This document shows positions 50,901 to 62,331 of a stretch of 64,000 nucleotides of DNA, in pieces. This DNA is from Pezizomycotina sp. ARF18 (Eukaryota; Ascomycota): NCBI GenBank assembly GCA_002224055.1, contig AZLU01000206.1, forward strand, positions 1 to 64,000. Reading direction: 5' to 3'. The notes under the pieces are model-generated. The model was not told the DNA's origin. It saw only the letters and a list, made by a program, of their open reading frames with translations, and ran no database searches. The position numbers were made by a program, and so were the translations under genes. Each line of letters begins with the position of its first letter. Within the stretch, counting starts at the first letter, position 1.

Positions 50901-51294
50901 AGTACTATTACACACCTCCGAAGGCGCAGGCCTGGGGATATAACGAGCATGGGATTTCCCCTCCATGTAGATGGTTCTACATCCATAATACAATTGAATT
51001 TTCTTCAACGGTAAGTGTAGTATCTAGGCAGTCGCATATCAATGGAGCAAGTTACCTCAAGTCGCATCATAAAGACGTGTCATCTTTCTATATCTCTATT
51101 AGAGCTGTGATGGTATTGCATTGGTGATGTTCAGCTTCGGAGGTTTTGGAAGTTTCGGAGCAAAGGCAGTTGAGGGGGCGGCTGAAAATTTAAGGTTAAG
51201 CAAAGCGAAGGTTCGGCAAAAAAAAAAAAAAAAAAATTGTGCGCACCTGTCAAGAAGCAACCAGCGCACAATATCACAACCACCAAATGATATC
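47914..51294. other. Intergenic region, 3.4 kb, no gene seen
   Basis: Contains a T tract of about 26 bases near 48,723, A tracts near 49,275 and 51,220, and the tandem duplication at 49,722-50,050. Short open frames at 49,000-49,560 overlap on both strands and have no gene-like features. Confidence 0.45.
49722..50050 (+). repeat. Tandem duplication of about 163 bp, copies differing by small indels
   Basis: The segment beginning CCCAAAA...GGCCAAGCTATCGATAAA (49,722-49,882) recurs at 49,884-50,050 in the same direction, each starting with an A tract of about 20 bases. Copy 1 lacks bases present in copy 2 (gtcgcagtacag versus gtcgccagtacag; caacagtttg versus caaccagttttg; a shorter ctacta/ttctc stretch) and has an extra base in two short A runs. 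Base substitutions are nearly absent. This spectrum is typical of uncorrected long-read sequence placed beside a corrected copy. Confidence 0.85.
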
Positions 51295-52612
51295 ATGACG
51301 CTCCCACCATGGCGTAGCCTCGCCACCACGGCAGGCAACCTCCTCCAACGCCGCCTCTTTTCATCCCTTCTTCCTTCCTTTTCTTTGACAAGGTCCTCTT
51401 CGATGCTGGCCTCTCGACCCCTACGACAGCACAATCTCGAACCTCTTCATCCGCGATAAAACCCGCCTGATCTACCAAGGATTCACCGGTAAGCTGCGAC
51501 CTTCAACGCCAAAGAGACCATGCTCTACGGCACGTCCGTCGTCGGAGGCGTTTCCCCAGGCAAAGGCGGCACGAAGCACCTCGGCCTCCCGTCTATTCAA
51601 CCGTATCGCAAGCCGTACATGCCTGCGACCCACGCTACGGCGGTCTTCGTACCCTCCATCTGGCTGCCGCTGCTATCGAGGAGAGTATCGAGGCGGAGAT
51701 ACCATGATCGTTTCAGTGACGGAACACATTCCTCTGCACGATTTATACAGGATACAGTCCGGTTCTGAAAACGCAGAATAAATCCCGCCTGGTCGGACCC
51801 AACTGTCCGGTATCATCCACCCGGGCCACCGCTGCCGGATTGGTATAATGCCACATGCGCAGTTCATCTGCGGTAGCGTGGGAATTGTGTCAAAGTCCGT
51901 ACCGTATCGTACGAAGCCGTGGGATCTACTTCGGCGGCCGGATTGGGCAGAGTATGGCGATAGGAGTAGGAGGGGTATGCTACCGGGAACGAGTTCGTGG
52001 ACGCGCTGAAGGTGTTCTGAAGGATTGGAAGAGAAGGGGATAGCGATGTTCGGGGAGATTGGCGGGGAATTGGAGTTCGAGGCTGCGGAGCTTTTGAAGG
52101 AGTATAGGAAGGAGGTTGGGAAGGGAATGCAAAGCCGGTGTGTGGCGTTGTTATGGCGCCACGGCGCCAAAAGGACGAATGATGGACACAGCGGTGCGGT
52201 GTTGATGCCGGGGGATAGAAGTGCGGAGGAGAAGAATGAGTCGTGGAGAAGGGTTGGAGTGGAAATCTTGGAACACCCAGGGATGACGGGAGAAGTTATG
52301 AGGAGGATGATGGAGGAGAGAGGAATTATTATGGAAGGAGAGATTTACTATTGTGTGAAGAGATACTGTAAAGATATGGGATACAAAAATATGCTATTAC
52401 CGGCATCCGGATTTGGAGCGCAGAGTGGTTGTAGGTACTTTTCAACATTCAATTACGACGCAACCCGAGAAGTTGAACCAGTAATGTTGGATCTTGCAAA
52501 ACCCTCTTGTTTTTCGAAGTCTTCGATCCAGATAGCACAGAAGTCCGATCACTTTTGCGGATCTCTTATAACCCCAAGGTCCACTGTTACATCGTGGGAA
52601 TTCTCTTGTTAG
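51295..52612 (+). CDS. Succinate-CoA ligase alpha-like protein, frame-disturbed
   Basis: Starts MTLPPWRSLATTAGNLLQRR, a mitochondrial-presequence-like leader. The CoA-binding part reads DKTRLIYQGFTG, FNAKETMLYGTSVVGG and SPGKGGTKHLGLP (51,450-51,600), then IEESIEAEIPMIVSVTEH and KSRLVGPNCP (about 51,795). The ligase part has IAMFGEIGGELEFEAAELL (52,040-52,095) and GHSGAVLMPGD (about 52,180), where the His matches the phosphohistidine of the family's GHAGAI motif, and EHPGMTGEVMRRMMEERG. Family similarity ends near 52,320; the open frame runs on to 52,612, so the true stop may be lost or shifted. Partner of the beta-like gene at 40,481. Five or more frame shifts are needed between 51,460 and 52,030. 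It is diverged from canonical LSC1. Confidence 0.8.
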
Positions 52613-55404
52613 CTTCTACGGTCGAACCCAGCAGGCAACTTCAATACGAAAAAACGTTATTTGATTCGATTGAACCGCCGTTCGGATGATACGAAGGCAT
52701 TGCGAGACAGTGACTACATGAATGGTCTGTTACCGTCGATCAGTTTTGGCTTGCTCGTATGCGCGATTCTATCTCTAACTTCAAACATAATTAGGATGCT
52801 TTTCAGGATAGCGATAGAGCTCGTACTCTCCCAAGCTAAGCGGTGAAGGATTGATGGGATAATTATAGGTCCGATATAGCTTAGGCATATGTATGTGTAA
52901 GTACTTGAATTTGCGAAGGTCGTCGGATCGCCCGGTTGATCTCGAGATAATATAATTACTGCGAGCGTTGTCCCTGTGCAAATTAGAGGAAAGACGATCT
53001 ATCATTTTCTACAAAACGCTTGAAAGAATAGAGCACCATTCCGGGGTTTCCACTTCTCACAATTCGAGATCGCGCAAGGTACAGCAACGCGACAGATGCA
53101 AAGGCCACAGATAGAAATAAAGATATCCGATGATAGAGATTCTTACTTGTTATCCTTAATACATGCACTTGGTACATTATGGCGCTTGATTTCCCTTTTT
53201 TACTCAAGCGCTCAAGTAATATGGGGGCTGTCAGCTGAAGTCGAATTCCCCACGAGGATCCTTCCATTCTTATTGACCAATTGATTACTCGTTGTACTCT
53301 GAAATACTGCAATGTTGGAAAACCAACACTTCGTAACGATTTTGCGGGGCAGGATAGTTCCAAGTAGGTGAAAATAATGAACACTAGATCAAACGAGATT
53401 CTCTTTTCAAAACCTTTCATTGAAACAATCGGAGATGCAGTTCCCTTCTAAGTGGTGGAGACTAACTTCTTTGCCTGCCGTTCGTTTGCCTGAAACCACC
53501 TGCTCAAAAAACGAAAGTAGTTCTTTCTTAGATTCGAAGTTGTATGGTTATTTGGCCGTAGCACCCCTGTACCACAGATACATGTATCTCGGATTACTGC
53601 GAATTGGTTTTGCTTCTAAATTCGCTTACAGAGTTGCTATCAGACCAAAGGGGTTCATGTGGGCCTGAAGAAGAAATTTGTCAAGCCACTCTTAAAATGG
53701 AGGGAAAGGATCAACAAATAGTATAGCACCATTTTTGTTTATCAGTCAGGCAAAAACCACAAGTGCTACTATACATCAGTCCACGAGTTTTATTCTTATT
53801 GTTATCATGATACTAATGCAGTGAAGAAATATCTGGCGTTGTTCCAATATCCGAGAATTTTGTACATAAGAACTGCCTTAACGGTGTTTCGAAACTCGAC
53901 TTCAGCTCCTCGAGCTCCAAAGTTTAGTTAAACCCTCAACCTCCCGGTATTATACTTCACCACCTGATATATGATAAATGGGTTTCAAGGAAGCGGGAAA
54001 AATGTTTTCTGTGAGTGCATCAAATCCATAGCTCAACGGGCTTCGGAGTTGGGAAGCGGTGGCTTGCAAGACAGCGCGCTAGCATTGTGATCATGGCGAA
54101 AGCACTGTTGGGTGAAGAGAGTATAATGCACTTCTAACAGTTTTCGCTGTATACAGGCGGTTGTTTTAGCTAATTTTTAAGTGCGATCTTAAAAGCGCGC
54201 CAATCCGCTTACGGTATGGCCGTTTTTGTCCAACGTGGGCTTCTATTCGCTGGGACTGCATCCCTCGGTCCACTTCCTCCGAAAGGTGAGTCGAGTCAAG
54301 GATAATTTATCTGCCAAGCTGGTACTAGCTTCGTTCGCTCTGGTCTGTTGTTTCTTGGCTCTATATATCTCTCTTTGTTGGAACCGTGTTGAGTTGGCAA
54401 TAATGAAAAATACGGCTATTTGCAAACCTTCATGATCGATGGAAATATCTACTCATGAAGCTGCAACTTGTAAATCTTGTGCGTGCAATATGTTGCATCT
54501 GGCTCATGGCTCGGCATTTATACTTCTAGATGGTGTTATAGACTCGATGGATAACCGACGCAATACTTTATGCATACCCCTTTCCCTTTCCAGAATTCGC
54601 CTTTTGTGGATCCCCACTGAAGCATCTTTTCAGGAACTGGTGATATACGAGCGAATGATCACTTATTCAGAATAACGGTAAGTGGGGGTGTGGGCTTCTC
54701 CGATCCATACAACTTCCAATCCCAATATATGCAGTTATCGAGATCTGAAGGCGCGTCTCTGCCTATAATTCTAACCCAGCGAATCATTTTCAACACCTGG
54801 AACTGACAGGAGCATTCAAAATGCTTACATTAAATCTGGCTTATCCCCAAAATAGCTAGTTCGATAATATTTCTGATTACATGTCGAGAAGGTGAGAGAG
54901 GGTGGGACGAATAAGGCATCAAGAGTGCAAAAATCCAGTGTAGTATATACTTGCTCCTCGGTATTTTCAATTCTGGAGTACAGGACGCTACGCACCGGTA
55001 ACTTTCAAAAACCGTTTGCACGGTACAAAAGTGGAAGATGATGAACAATGTGGAGCGCCTTGTAGGAGGTATCAGTATGTTAATTGGAGACGAGGAGAGG
55101 AGCTTTCGTTCAAGGTACTCAGCCAGCCAACGTAGATACACATCATGGAGCTATAGATTTGGAGCATGACGGGACATATTTTTGGTCTGTAGTTGACCGT
55201 TTGATATCACTTTTCGACTAAATATACTGCCAGGTTAGACACATATATAGTTGGACAAATAGGTTGTTGCAGAATTTGAAGAGAGCAGGAAAAAAAAAAA
55301 AAAAAAAAAACTCAGCTGTCTGTTCTTTTAAATACAATTTCAGACAAACAAAAAAATAAATAGCGAATTTAAATCTAGACGGAACTATCTGAAGTTCAGC
55401 AGCA
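52613..55404. other. Intergenic region, 2.8 kb, no certain gene
   Basis: A minus-strand open frame at 53,420-52,983 (145 codons) has some hydrophobic stretches but no recognisable motif or splice signals, and shorter plus-strand frames overlap it. It is left unassigned. An A tract of about 20 bases lies near 55,291, about 115 bases before the start of the dehydrogenase gene. Confidence 0.4.
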
Positions 55405-56689
55405 ATGCCGGAACCAATGAGCATGTCCGCTTTCTTCGCTGATCTCGTGAAGGACCAGTATACCAATGTTCCACTTCCGAAAGGACCACTGGATGGTAAA
55501 GTGGTTATCATCACTGGATCTAACAGAGGTCTCGGAATGGAAGCGGCCCGTCACATCGTTCGGCTCAACGCAGATACACTCGTCCTCGCAGTCCGAAACG
55601 TAAAGGCTGGCGAACAAGCAAGGAAGAAGATCATCGCTTCGCAGCCGAAGTCCAAAACCACGATTCTTGTCTGGGAGCTTGACCAAGCGAGTTTCGCTAC
55701 CACTCGATCGTTCGCCGACCGTGTCAACAAGGAACTTCCACGACTCGACGCCTGATACTCAACGCCGCACTAGTGACGGAGGAATGGATGGTTTCACCCG
55801 ATTGCGTCGAGTCCACCCTCCAAGTCAACGTGCTGTCACCCGTGTACCTCGCCCTCCTCCTGTATCCGAAGCTCGTCGCATCTGCTGACACCGCTGGATC
55901 GCTGGCCCCACACATCACCTTTGTCTCATCCGACCTCTATCTTCTCGCTCCTTTTCCCGAAAGAACAGCGGAGCATATTTTAATCATCTTAACAACAGGA
56001 GCAATTATGACGTGAAATACAGCAAGTACGATGTCGCCCATATCCTCGAGAGGTATAAACTCTCCAAGCTCTTCGAACTTTACACCGCACGTGCAATCGC
56101 CGACTACGTCTCCTCACACGATCCGGAAAAGCTTGTCGTCAATGTGATCAACCCCGGGCTTTGCAAAACAGATGCTGGAAAAGATGTTTACCGAGGGTTA
56201 GTTGATTCTCCTAAAAATGTACTCTCCTGGAAAGGAATTCTCTTGAAGATGGACTCTCTCAAGTGCGAGCTTTTCATTGTACTTCTCTGATCGTAACTCT
56301 GACTTCGCTTTAGTGTCCGAGCCTTTTTCTTCTGGGTCGTAAAAGCGATGTTGGCCAAAAGTGCCGAATCGGGCAGCAGGACGCTGGTGCATGCGAGTAC
56401 GCAATGCGGTTCGGAGGCACATGGAGCTTATCTCAGCATGTGCAAAATCAAAACGTAAGTATATTTCAACCAGTTTTCTATTCATATGTTCCAGAGTCTT
56501 CAAACCTTTGATGCGTAAAATACAGCGATTTGTCTACTCACGTTGGCTGAGAGATCGACTACACATGGAATAAAGCCCAGGGAAGCCGTCACCGGACCTG
56601 AAGCCAATGTCGTACAGCATAAATTGTGGAGAGAGTTTGGAGAGGTACTGACAAAGCAGGAGCCAACGCTGAGCAAGTACTTCGAATGA
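55405..56689 (+). CDS. Short-chain dehydrogenase/reductase (retinol-dehydrogenase-like)
   Basis: Starts MPEPMSMSAFFADLVKDQYT. The Rossmann fold opens with GKVVIITGSNRGLGMEAARH, the cofactor loop TGxxxGxG of classical SDRs. LILNAALVT (after a one-base shift near 55,752) is the structural NAG-type motif, LQVNVLSPVYLALLL the helix after it, VSSDLY supplies the catalytic Ser, and YKLSKLFELY (about 56,053) is the YxxxK motif; VINPGLCKTD follows. A GT-AG intron begins near 56,216 and another near 56,454; the last exon reads EAVTGPEANVVQHKLW and ends LSKYFE at 56,689. Such enzymes reduce or oxidise small carbonyls or alcohols with NAD(P)H; the substrate cannot be told. Two or three one-base shifts interrupt the frame, but every key residue is present. 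Confidence 0.87.
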
Positions 56690-58058
56690 ATTCAGTTTTC
56701 CAGGAGCGCACACTAAGTTGCTTCTTTTGGATCGTTACGCGCACGCTTAATCCTTATTGATATTATGAGTAACATCCTGGAGGATTTCGTGGCCCTTAAT
56801 TGATATCATAGCGGAGTTGACTTGCTGCTAGGCGTTGTTTATACCATGTCTTATAATATTGAAGAACTCTATGGACATAGCAACTGCAAAGTTTTTTTAT
56901 TTTTTAGCTGGTCGCGAATCACAAGATTAATCGAAAAGTTCACTGCGCGTTTTCGGTGAACAATAGTGAAACAGATCAAGCTGGAGATTACCAAACCTTT
57001 AATAACCCAATGCGCCAGCGTTCTTGACGAAATGTTCCACTCCTATACTGCTACTCCCGAAAAGAGAAAAGAAAGAAAAAACTCGGCCTCATCTTTGCCA
57101 GATCCAGTTCCGGATCAAGTTCACGATCAAGGGTGGGAAGATTGTTGATGGTAACTGTTAGTAGGAGTCGATTTCATTTGCACCATGCCGAAAATCATAT
57201 TTTCTCTTCTTCGTCTTGCTGCAGTATTTACTAGCGATATATAGCCTGCTATATAGGAGAATAGGGGAGTAGTGCGTGTTGCAAAAGAGCTAGCTAATTA
57301 TTTTTCTCTCTTCACCTCCTCCCTATCCGGCTCTTTTCTGGTGGTTAGTTCTAGAGGTTCCTCCCTAGAATGACAACAATAAAAACTGAATGGGATCGAT
57401 TTTCCAAATGTTATCTCTGATGCTGAGGTCTTAGAAACATCCTATCTAAAAAACACAGTACGATATACATATTCTGGAGAATCGCAACATCATTATGAGG
57501 GTATTAAATCTAATACTTACTTAAGAGTCAGCTAATACCAAAATTTTAAATAATACGATTTTGATTAATTGATGATGAGTGACCTTAGAAACATGAAGAA
57601 AAAAGTAGTAAAATGAGAGACCTAATGGCGACTCTATCCACGGCTAGATATATTAAATTATGAGGTAATGAAACGATATGATATAGCTGTACATAGATAT
57701 ATACCTTGCTCAAGAACGGGACCATATTTAGATTTATTTTTCCTAGACCTGAATATATACCAATATGAGATCCAGGATACTTTCTCACCTTTTCTCTAAT
57801 CGATCTTTAGATTAAGCTTTAAGAGCCAACAACAAGATTATAAGTCGATATTAAAAACAAAGGGGAAACTTAAAAGTTGTAAAAAAACGGAAAAGAGAAA
57901 AAAGAAAGAAGAAACAACAGAAGAAGAGACCTAATTAAGATAAAGTTAATAATATATGAAAAGGCAAATTGACTACCAGTGCTCCTACTAAGGCTATCCT
58001 TGCCTCTCCATATTTTCTGTCAGGTAGAAATACGCTTAATAGGATCTATCCTGATAAA
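56690..58058. other. Intergenic region, no gene seen
   Basis: No recognisable coding or RNA features; AT-rich and purine-rich stretches at 57,400-57,960. Confidence 0.45.
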
Positions 58059-58740
58059 TTATAGAACTTCCAGGGCGTAAAGCCTCTTCAAAAGCTGGCC
58101 TCTGATCTGGTCCGAGTTGAAGTAGCGCGGCTTGTGATGCTGGAAAGGCATCTGCAGGTTGAGGAGGAGCACACTGAAGAGCGGTGGGTTCGGGGCCCTT
58201 GACGCAGGATATCCACCTCGCGCATCTCGACCCACTATGATATGAGACTGGCCATTGGAAGTAGTACTGGACGAATCCTCCTCTCTCCTTACTTCATCTT
58301 TCTTCACTTTTTGGATGGCAGATCGAACACATCGATTTCTTCCTCCGAACACCTCTTCTCTTTCCATGTACTGTGACTGGTTCTTGCCCTTCCTGGTATT
58401 CTCAAACGTTTTCATTAGCACCTCGTGACGATCACGCGGAGTTTGAGAACCCTTGCTGCTCAGTTTGGACGTGCTTCCTCTGATACCGTTTCACCCGACC
58501 GTCCGACCTTTTCTTCAAGGGAAGTTAGTGCAGCTCCGTTGTGCTGCTGGTCTGGAACCTGCTTGGATTTCTTAGATTCTCTATCGCCTCTGGGTGTATC
58601 CTCTTTCTTCTCGAGCAGAAAAGCTGGTTGAGGATTACCCGATGCGACAACTCCATTTCCAGCGACCCGTTTTGCCGCGACTAGTATCGTAGTAGACGTC
58701 TTTTTGTGATGGATGGTAGGTGTTTTCTGTTTGCCTTTTG
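58059..58740 (-). CDS. Disordered, charged protein gene, 3' exon(s); function unknown
   Basis: The last part of a minus-strand gene. It opens after a possible acceptor (CCAAAAG near 58,741) with KQKTPTIHHKKTSTTILVAA, continues through PQPAFLLEKKEDTPRGDRES and SLEEKVGRSGETVSEEARP, then, after a one-base shift in an A run near 58,461, reads LSSKGSQTPRDRHEVLMKTF and ends QLLKRLYALEVL at a stop at 58,059-58,061. Rich in Lys, Glu, Ser and Pro, with no folded domain seen. The shift lies in CCAAACTG, the same kind of short A run as in the LYR gene. The 5' exon was not found; upstream lies low-complexity repeat DNA. It could be a nuclear protein, but nothing proves it. Confidence 0.45.
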
Positions 58741-58774
58741 GAAATTAATGCCTCAGGCTCCATATAGGCCAGAC

Positions 58775-59085
58775 TACCCTGCCTCTACCTCCGCCCTTGT
58801 GCCCCCGCGTTTCTGCCTCTCCTGCCTCTATTTGTTCGCCTGCGCTAGCGTATATGTGCTTTAAACAATATGCTTACGTATATCTACCTATATGCCTTTG
58901 CCTCTACCCCGTCGATGACCTCCGCTGGTGGCCTTTGCCACGTCGTTAGAGGGTAGAGTGAGGCAATACTGTAGGAGACATGCAGAGGCACGCAGGTAGA
59001 AGAAGAGGCAGAGGCGTGCAGATAGAGGCAGAGGCAGAAGAGAAGCAGATATAAAGGTAGTGGTGAAGACAGAGGCAGCGCGACC
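58775..59085. repeat. Minisatellite-like CTGCCTCT / AGAGGCAG inverted arrays
   Basis: The left half (58,775-58,930) has many TGCCTCTACC-like units, and the right half (58,960-59,085) many AGAGGCAGAGG-like units, that is, the same short motif in the opposite orientation. The two halves could pair as a long imperfect hairpin. A further CAGCCTCTGCCTCTG occurs at 60,012. Confidence 0.7.
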
Positions 59086-59184
59086 TACCTTAAAAGATTA
59101 AAGTTTAGGATGTAGGCGGGACCAGGATACTAGAGAAGGGGAGGGGGGGGACCGAAATACCAATCTCCTTTACTAGTATTTGAT

Positions 59185-59375
59185 CTAGGCGGATCCGGGC
59201 GGTTTTCGGGGTCTCCGGCCTGCCCGCCGGGTACCCTAATGGTTGTGAATCCGCCATGGCCGGGTCGTGTTTGGGTTACCCGCCTGGTCAAAATTTCAAA
59301 AAAAACCCGCCTGAACCTGGCCCGGGGCCAAAACCCGAACGGGCCGGGTCGAGATACTCGGGCCTGCTATCGAAC
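59185..59375. repeat. Cluster of CCCG/CGGG-type short motifs
   Basis: About 190 GC-rich bases in AT-rich surroundings with many CGGGCGG, CCCGCC, CCGGGT, GGGTTACCC and GGGCCGGGTC elements in both orientations. Such motif clusters are known in the subterminal regions of hAT-type DNA transposons, but no terminal inverted repeats, 8-bp target duplication or transposase was found, so the identity is open. Confidence 0.5.
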
Positions 59376-60621
59376 GCTATCCTTTACTTATATAATACTT
59401 TCTCAATTCCTTTGTTGTGGCAAAAAGTAAAAAAATTCGGGTATGTGGTAGTAGTACTCCCTATTTCTTTAATGTACTTTAATCTGTCTCTCTTTTTTAT
59501 TTTATTTTCTTTTTACTCAACCATTGTCCCTGCCACCTACTCCCTCTAGCAGGTGGCTTAATAGCATCTCTGCCGCTACTAATCTCAACTTAATACAACA
59601 TTTCTTCTCACATTTAACTTTGTTTTTAATCTTTCCACCGGCAGCGACACTCGCAGTCACCGTCCCTGAGTTAGGTTGGTATTTCATTACCACATATTTG
59701 ACTCATGCTATAATATTATTGTTCACTTCCTTATCATTTCTTTTCATGTAGGTAAGCTTTTTATTTAATAATATGTCCCCCATATTAATCAAGAAGCGTA
59801 TTAATATCAAATTATTAGTACCCGTTGCATTACCAAAGACTATTAGCTTTATCTGCGCATTATTGAAATCAAATTACTTTATTTTGATGCATATCAGAGC
59901 TTCACCATAGTTGAAAAATCTTTATAATGATCGTTAGATGTGTATATTAGAACAGTAGCATCACCGTGTGTGTATATTCACCCAACTGTACATGTAAGGG
60001 CTCATCCCCAGCCTCTGCCTCTGACAGCTAAATTTCTAGTCTTCAACACAACGATGCTACAACAATAAGGTTCTAAATTTAGTTGTTTTTATACTGTGCT
60101 TATCAATAGCTAGGCTTTAACCTCAGATGTGGTTGGATATAGTTAGTTAATATTAATCTCCATGTAACATTGGTGAGCTTTCTTACAACTAGATAAGGTT
60201 ACTCGAAACAAGAACACGAAGCGAGTGGTAGTAACCTTGATCCATAGATAGATGTTCAACCTATGGGGTTCTAGCAGTTTAGGCGTATAGGTTAATCATG
60301 CAAAATCGAGAGAGGAGGCAGGAATGCAGTGTCAATGGTATCGAAACTGGAAAACATCAAGCTTCAGCAATAGTAGCTCTTGCTTTCAAGACGAGATGTT
60401 TGCCTACAGTTCATGAAATCAAAACCAGCAACAGAGAAGATCGTTTCGGTGGTCACTCAAAAAAGGGCGTTCTGTGTTTTAATGATTTTGGTATATAAGA
60501 AAGATATTGAGGTGTAAGACCCGCAGGATTGAAATAAGATGCGCCATTACTAATATATGAAAGAGAAAACTATATACAAGAATGAATCGTCAAGATTTGA
60601 ATGTACAATTCCAACTCGGAA
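59376..60621. other. Intergenic region, no gene seen
   Basis: AT-rich, short frames only, no recognised element. The last part is the 3' flank of the amylase gene. Confidence 0.45.
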
Positions 60622-62199
60622 TCACGAAGATGAGAGCAAGATCTCCGGCTGACCATCACTCAGGTTGACACAAATCTGACCGTTCTGGCCAGCCGTATAC
60701 TTCGCTGGCTAAGTGCACTGCTGTACACCGTTCCTTGGGATGCAGGAGTTTTGAAGCAGATGTTATCAGCCGATTGACCCTTGCCTCTGTTCGTCAGCAG
60801 CACGACAACCTTTCCGTTCGCCCTCGAGAATGCGTACTCGGAGTCAGAGCTTGTGAGAAGGTGCACATGATCATTTCCACCCAGACCGCCTCCAGACCTC
60901 TTCGCTTGCATAACCTTCTGCAGAAAAGTGAAGATCTCCCCGGACTGCGAGTAAGAACTTCTCCACAGATCCTCACGGTTGCTGGATCATTGCCGCCGCC
61001 GTATGCTTGCTCGGTCCCTCCGTAGACAATAGGGATACCGACTTAACATTGCCAAACCAGAGCGTTCTTCAGGAGGGCAGTATCGGGCTGGCTGTGGAGG
61101 AAGCGAGGTTGTCGTGATTGTCGATGAAGTTACCGAGATATTCCGGATGCTGGAAGGCAGCAGATATCGCATCGAGCCCACCAGCGATTCCCTTCATGGA
61201 CTGCTTGCTGACGAAAGCATTCTGAATGGTGTAGTACAAGGGATAGTTGAGCAGACCGGGCATGACTTGCTGGTACGGAGCGTCGTAGTTCGGATCGCCT
61301 GGAAGACTTCACCGACTGCGTAGACTTAGCAGCACTGACGAATGGAGGAAGAAATCCTTCTCCACGTGCTTCACAGTATCGATTCTCAGTCCATCAAGCC
61401 GTAAGTCTTGATCGAATCGGCGATCCAGTCCTGGAATATCTTTCTGATGTTTGGATCTTCGGTCCTGATGTCTGGAAGCTCCTTGTCAATGCGACACACC
61501 TCGATGGAGGTCTGGTTGTTGTAGTCATGAGGCAGTAAGGATGAAATATCCTTCATTGTTGAAAGGGGTGAACGACTCGTATGCTCCTTGTCCATATGGT
61601 TGACAACGACGTCTGCCATGATGTGCATTCCTTTCGAGTGGCGGTAGCTACAAGCGACTTCAGGTCGTCTGAAGTCCCATGGTGATCATTGACTTCGTAA
61701 ATGTTGTGCCTGGGAAGAGAGAAGTCAGTGAACTGCGAAATGAAGTTTATGTCGATGATGAAGGAGCGCACGAACGTACCCAATAGCCATGATATCCTCC
61801 ATCGGAGTCTACATGAACAAACATATGACGTCAGTTATCTCTAGGGTACCTTTATCGCTGGTTTTCACTACTCACTCTTCACGAACGGAGTTATCCAGAT
61901 CGAATCAAATCCTAATGATTTGATATAGTCCAGTTTCGACTCCATGCCCTTCCATGTGCCCCCAATAGTTAGAAGATCACCGCTGCTGTCGAGTCCGAAG
62001 ACGTTTGGCGAAACGGTCGGTGAGAACCTGGGGGAAACGCATTAGTTATTGTACGATTATAGCTGAAAGCCGAAAATAGCTATATTTTCTGAACTTACGA
62101 AGTATATAGAGCGAGTACTCCAGTCTTGGCTGTCGCGGCAGATGCACAGGCAGCTAGCAGCGAGGCGATCACGGAATGTACGAATGAAGAGCGGACCAT
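60622..62199 (-). CDS. Secreted alpha-amylase (GH13, taka-amylase type)
   Basis: Starts MVRSSFVHSVIASLLAACASA at 62,199, a clear signal peptide; exon 1 ends near 62,099 (SIYF, after a one-base shift). Exon 2 begins VLTDRFAK (62,027) and has GTWKGMESKLDYIKSLGFDS; short GT-AG introns flank a small exon with SDGGYHGYW (about 61,800). The last exon has NIYEVNDHHGTSDDLKSLVA, MADVVVNHM, GLRIDTVKH (catalytic nucleophile Asp), VGEVFQGDP (acid/base Glu), LGNFIDNHDN (third Asp), YGGGNDP and a C-terminal beta-sandwich part ending PEILLSSS at a stop at 60,622-60,624. It cuts alpha-1,4 bonds in starch outside the cell. Four or five one-base shifts disturb the frame, one just before the nucleophile motif, but all catalytic residues are readable. 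Length fits the family (about 490 residues). Confidence 0.9.
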
Positions 62200-62323
62200 T
62201 GTTACGATTGAGGTGATTGTGTGATGTCGGTTGATACTGATCTTATTGCTGATCGGTGAGGAAAGACTTATCAGAATCTGATGTTCTGGAATCCAGCTCC
62301 AGAACGGGAGTCGGGTTAGAACG

Positions 62324-62331
62324 ATTTTATA
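62324..62331 (-). promoter_or_regulatory. Candidate TATA box of the amylase gene
   Basis: TATAAAAT on the minus strand about 125 bases upstream of the amylase start codon, a usual distance for fungal genes. Confidence 0.35.

Noticed and set aside
54030-54110. tRNA-like stretch ATAGCTCAACGGGC...
   Set aside because: Resembles an A box only; no TTCGA T-loop follows.
59239-59549. Two overlapping plus-strand frames through the CCCG cluster
   Set aside because: Gly/Pro-rich only because of the repeated motifs, then hydrophobic from T-rich DNA; no family features.
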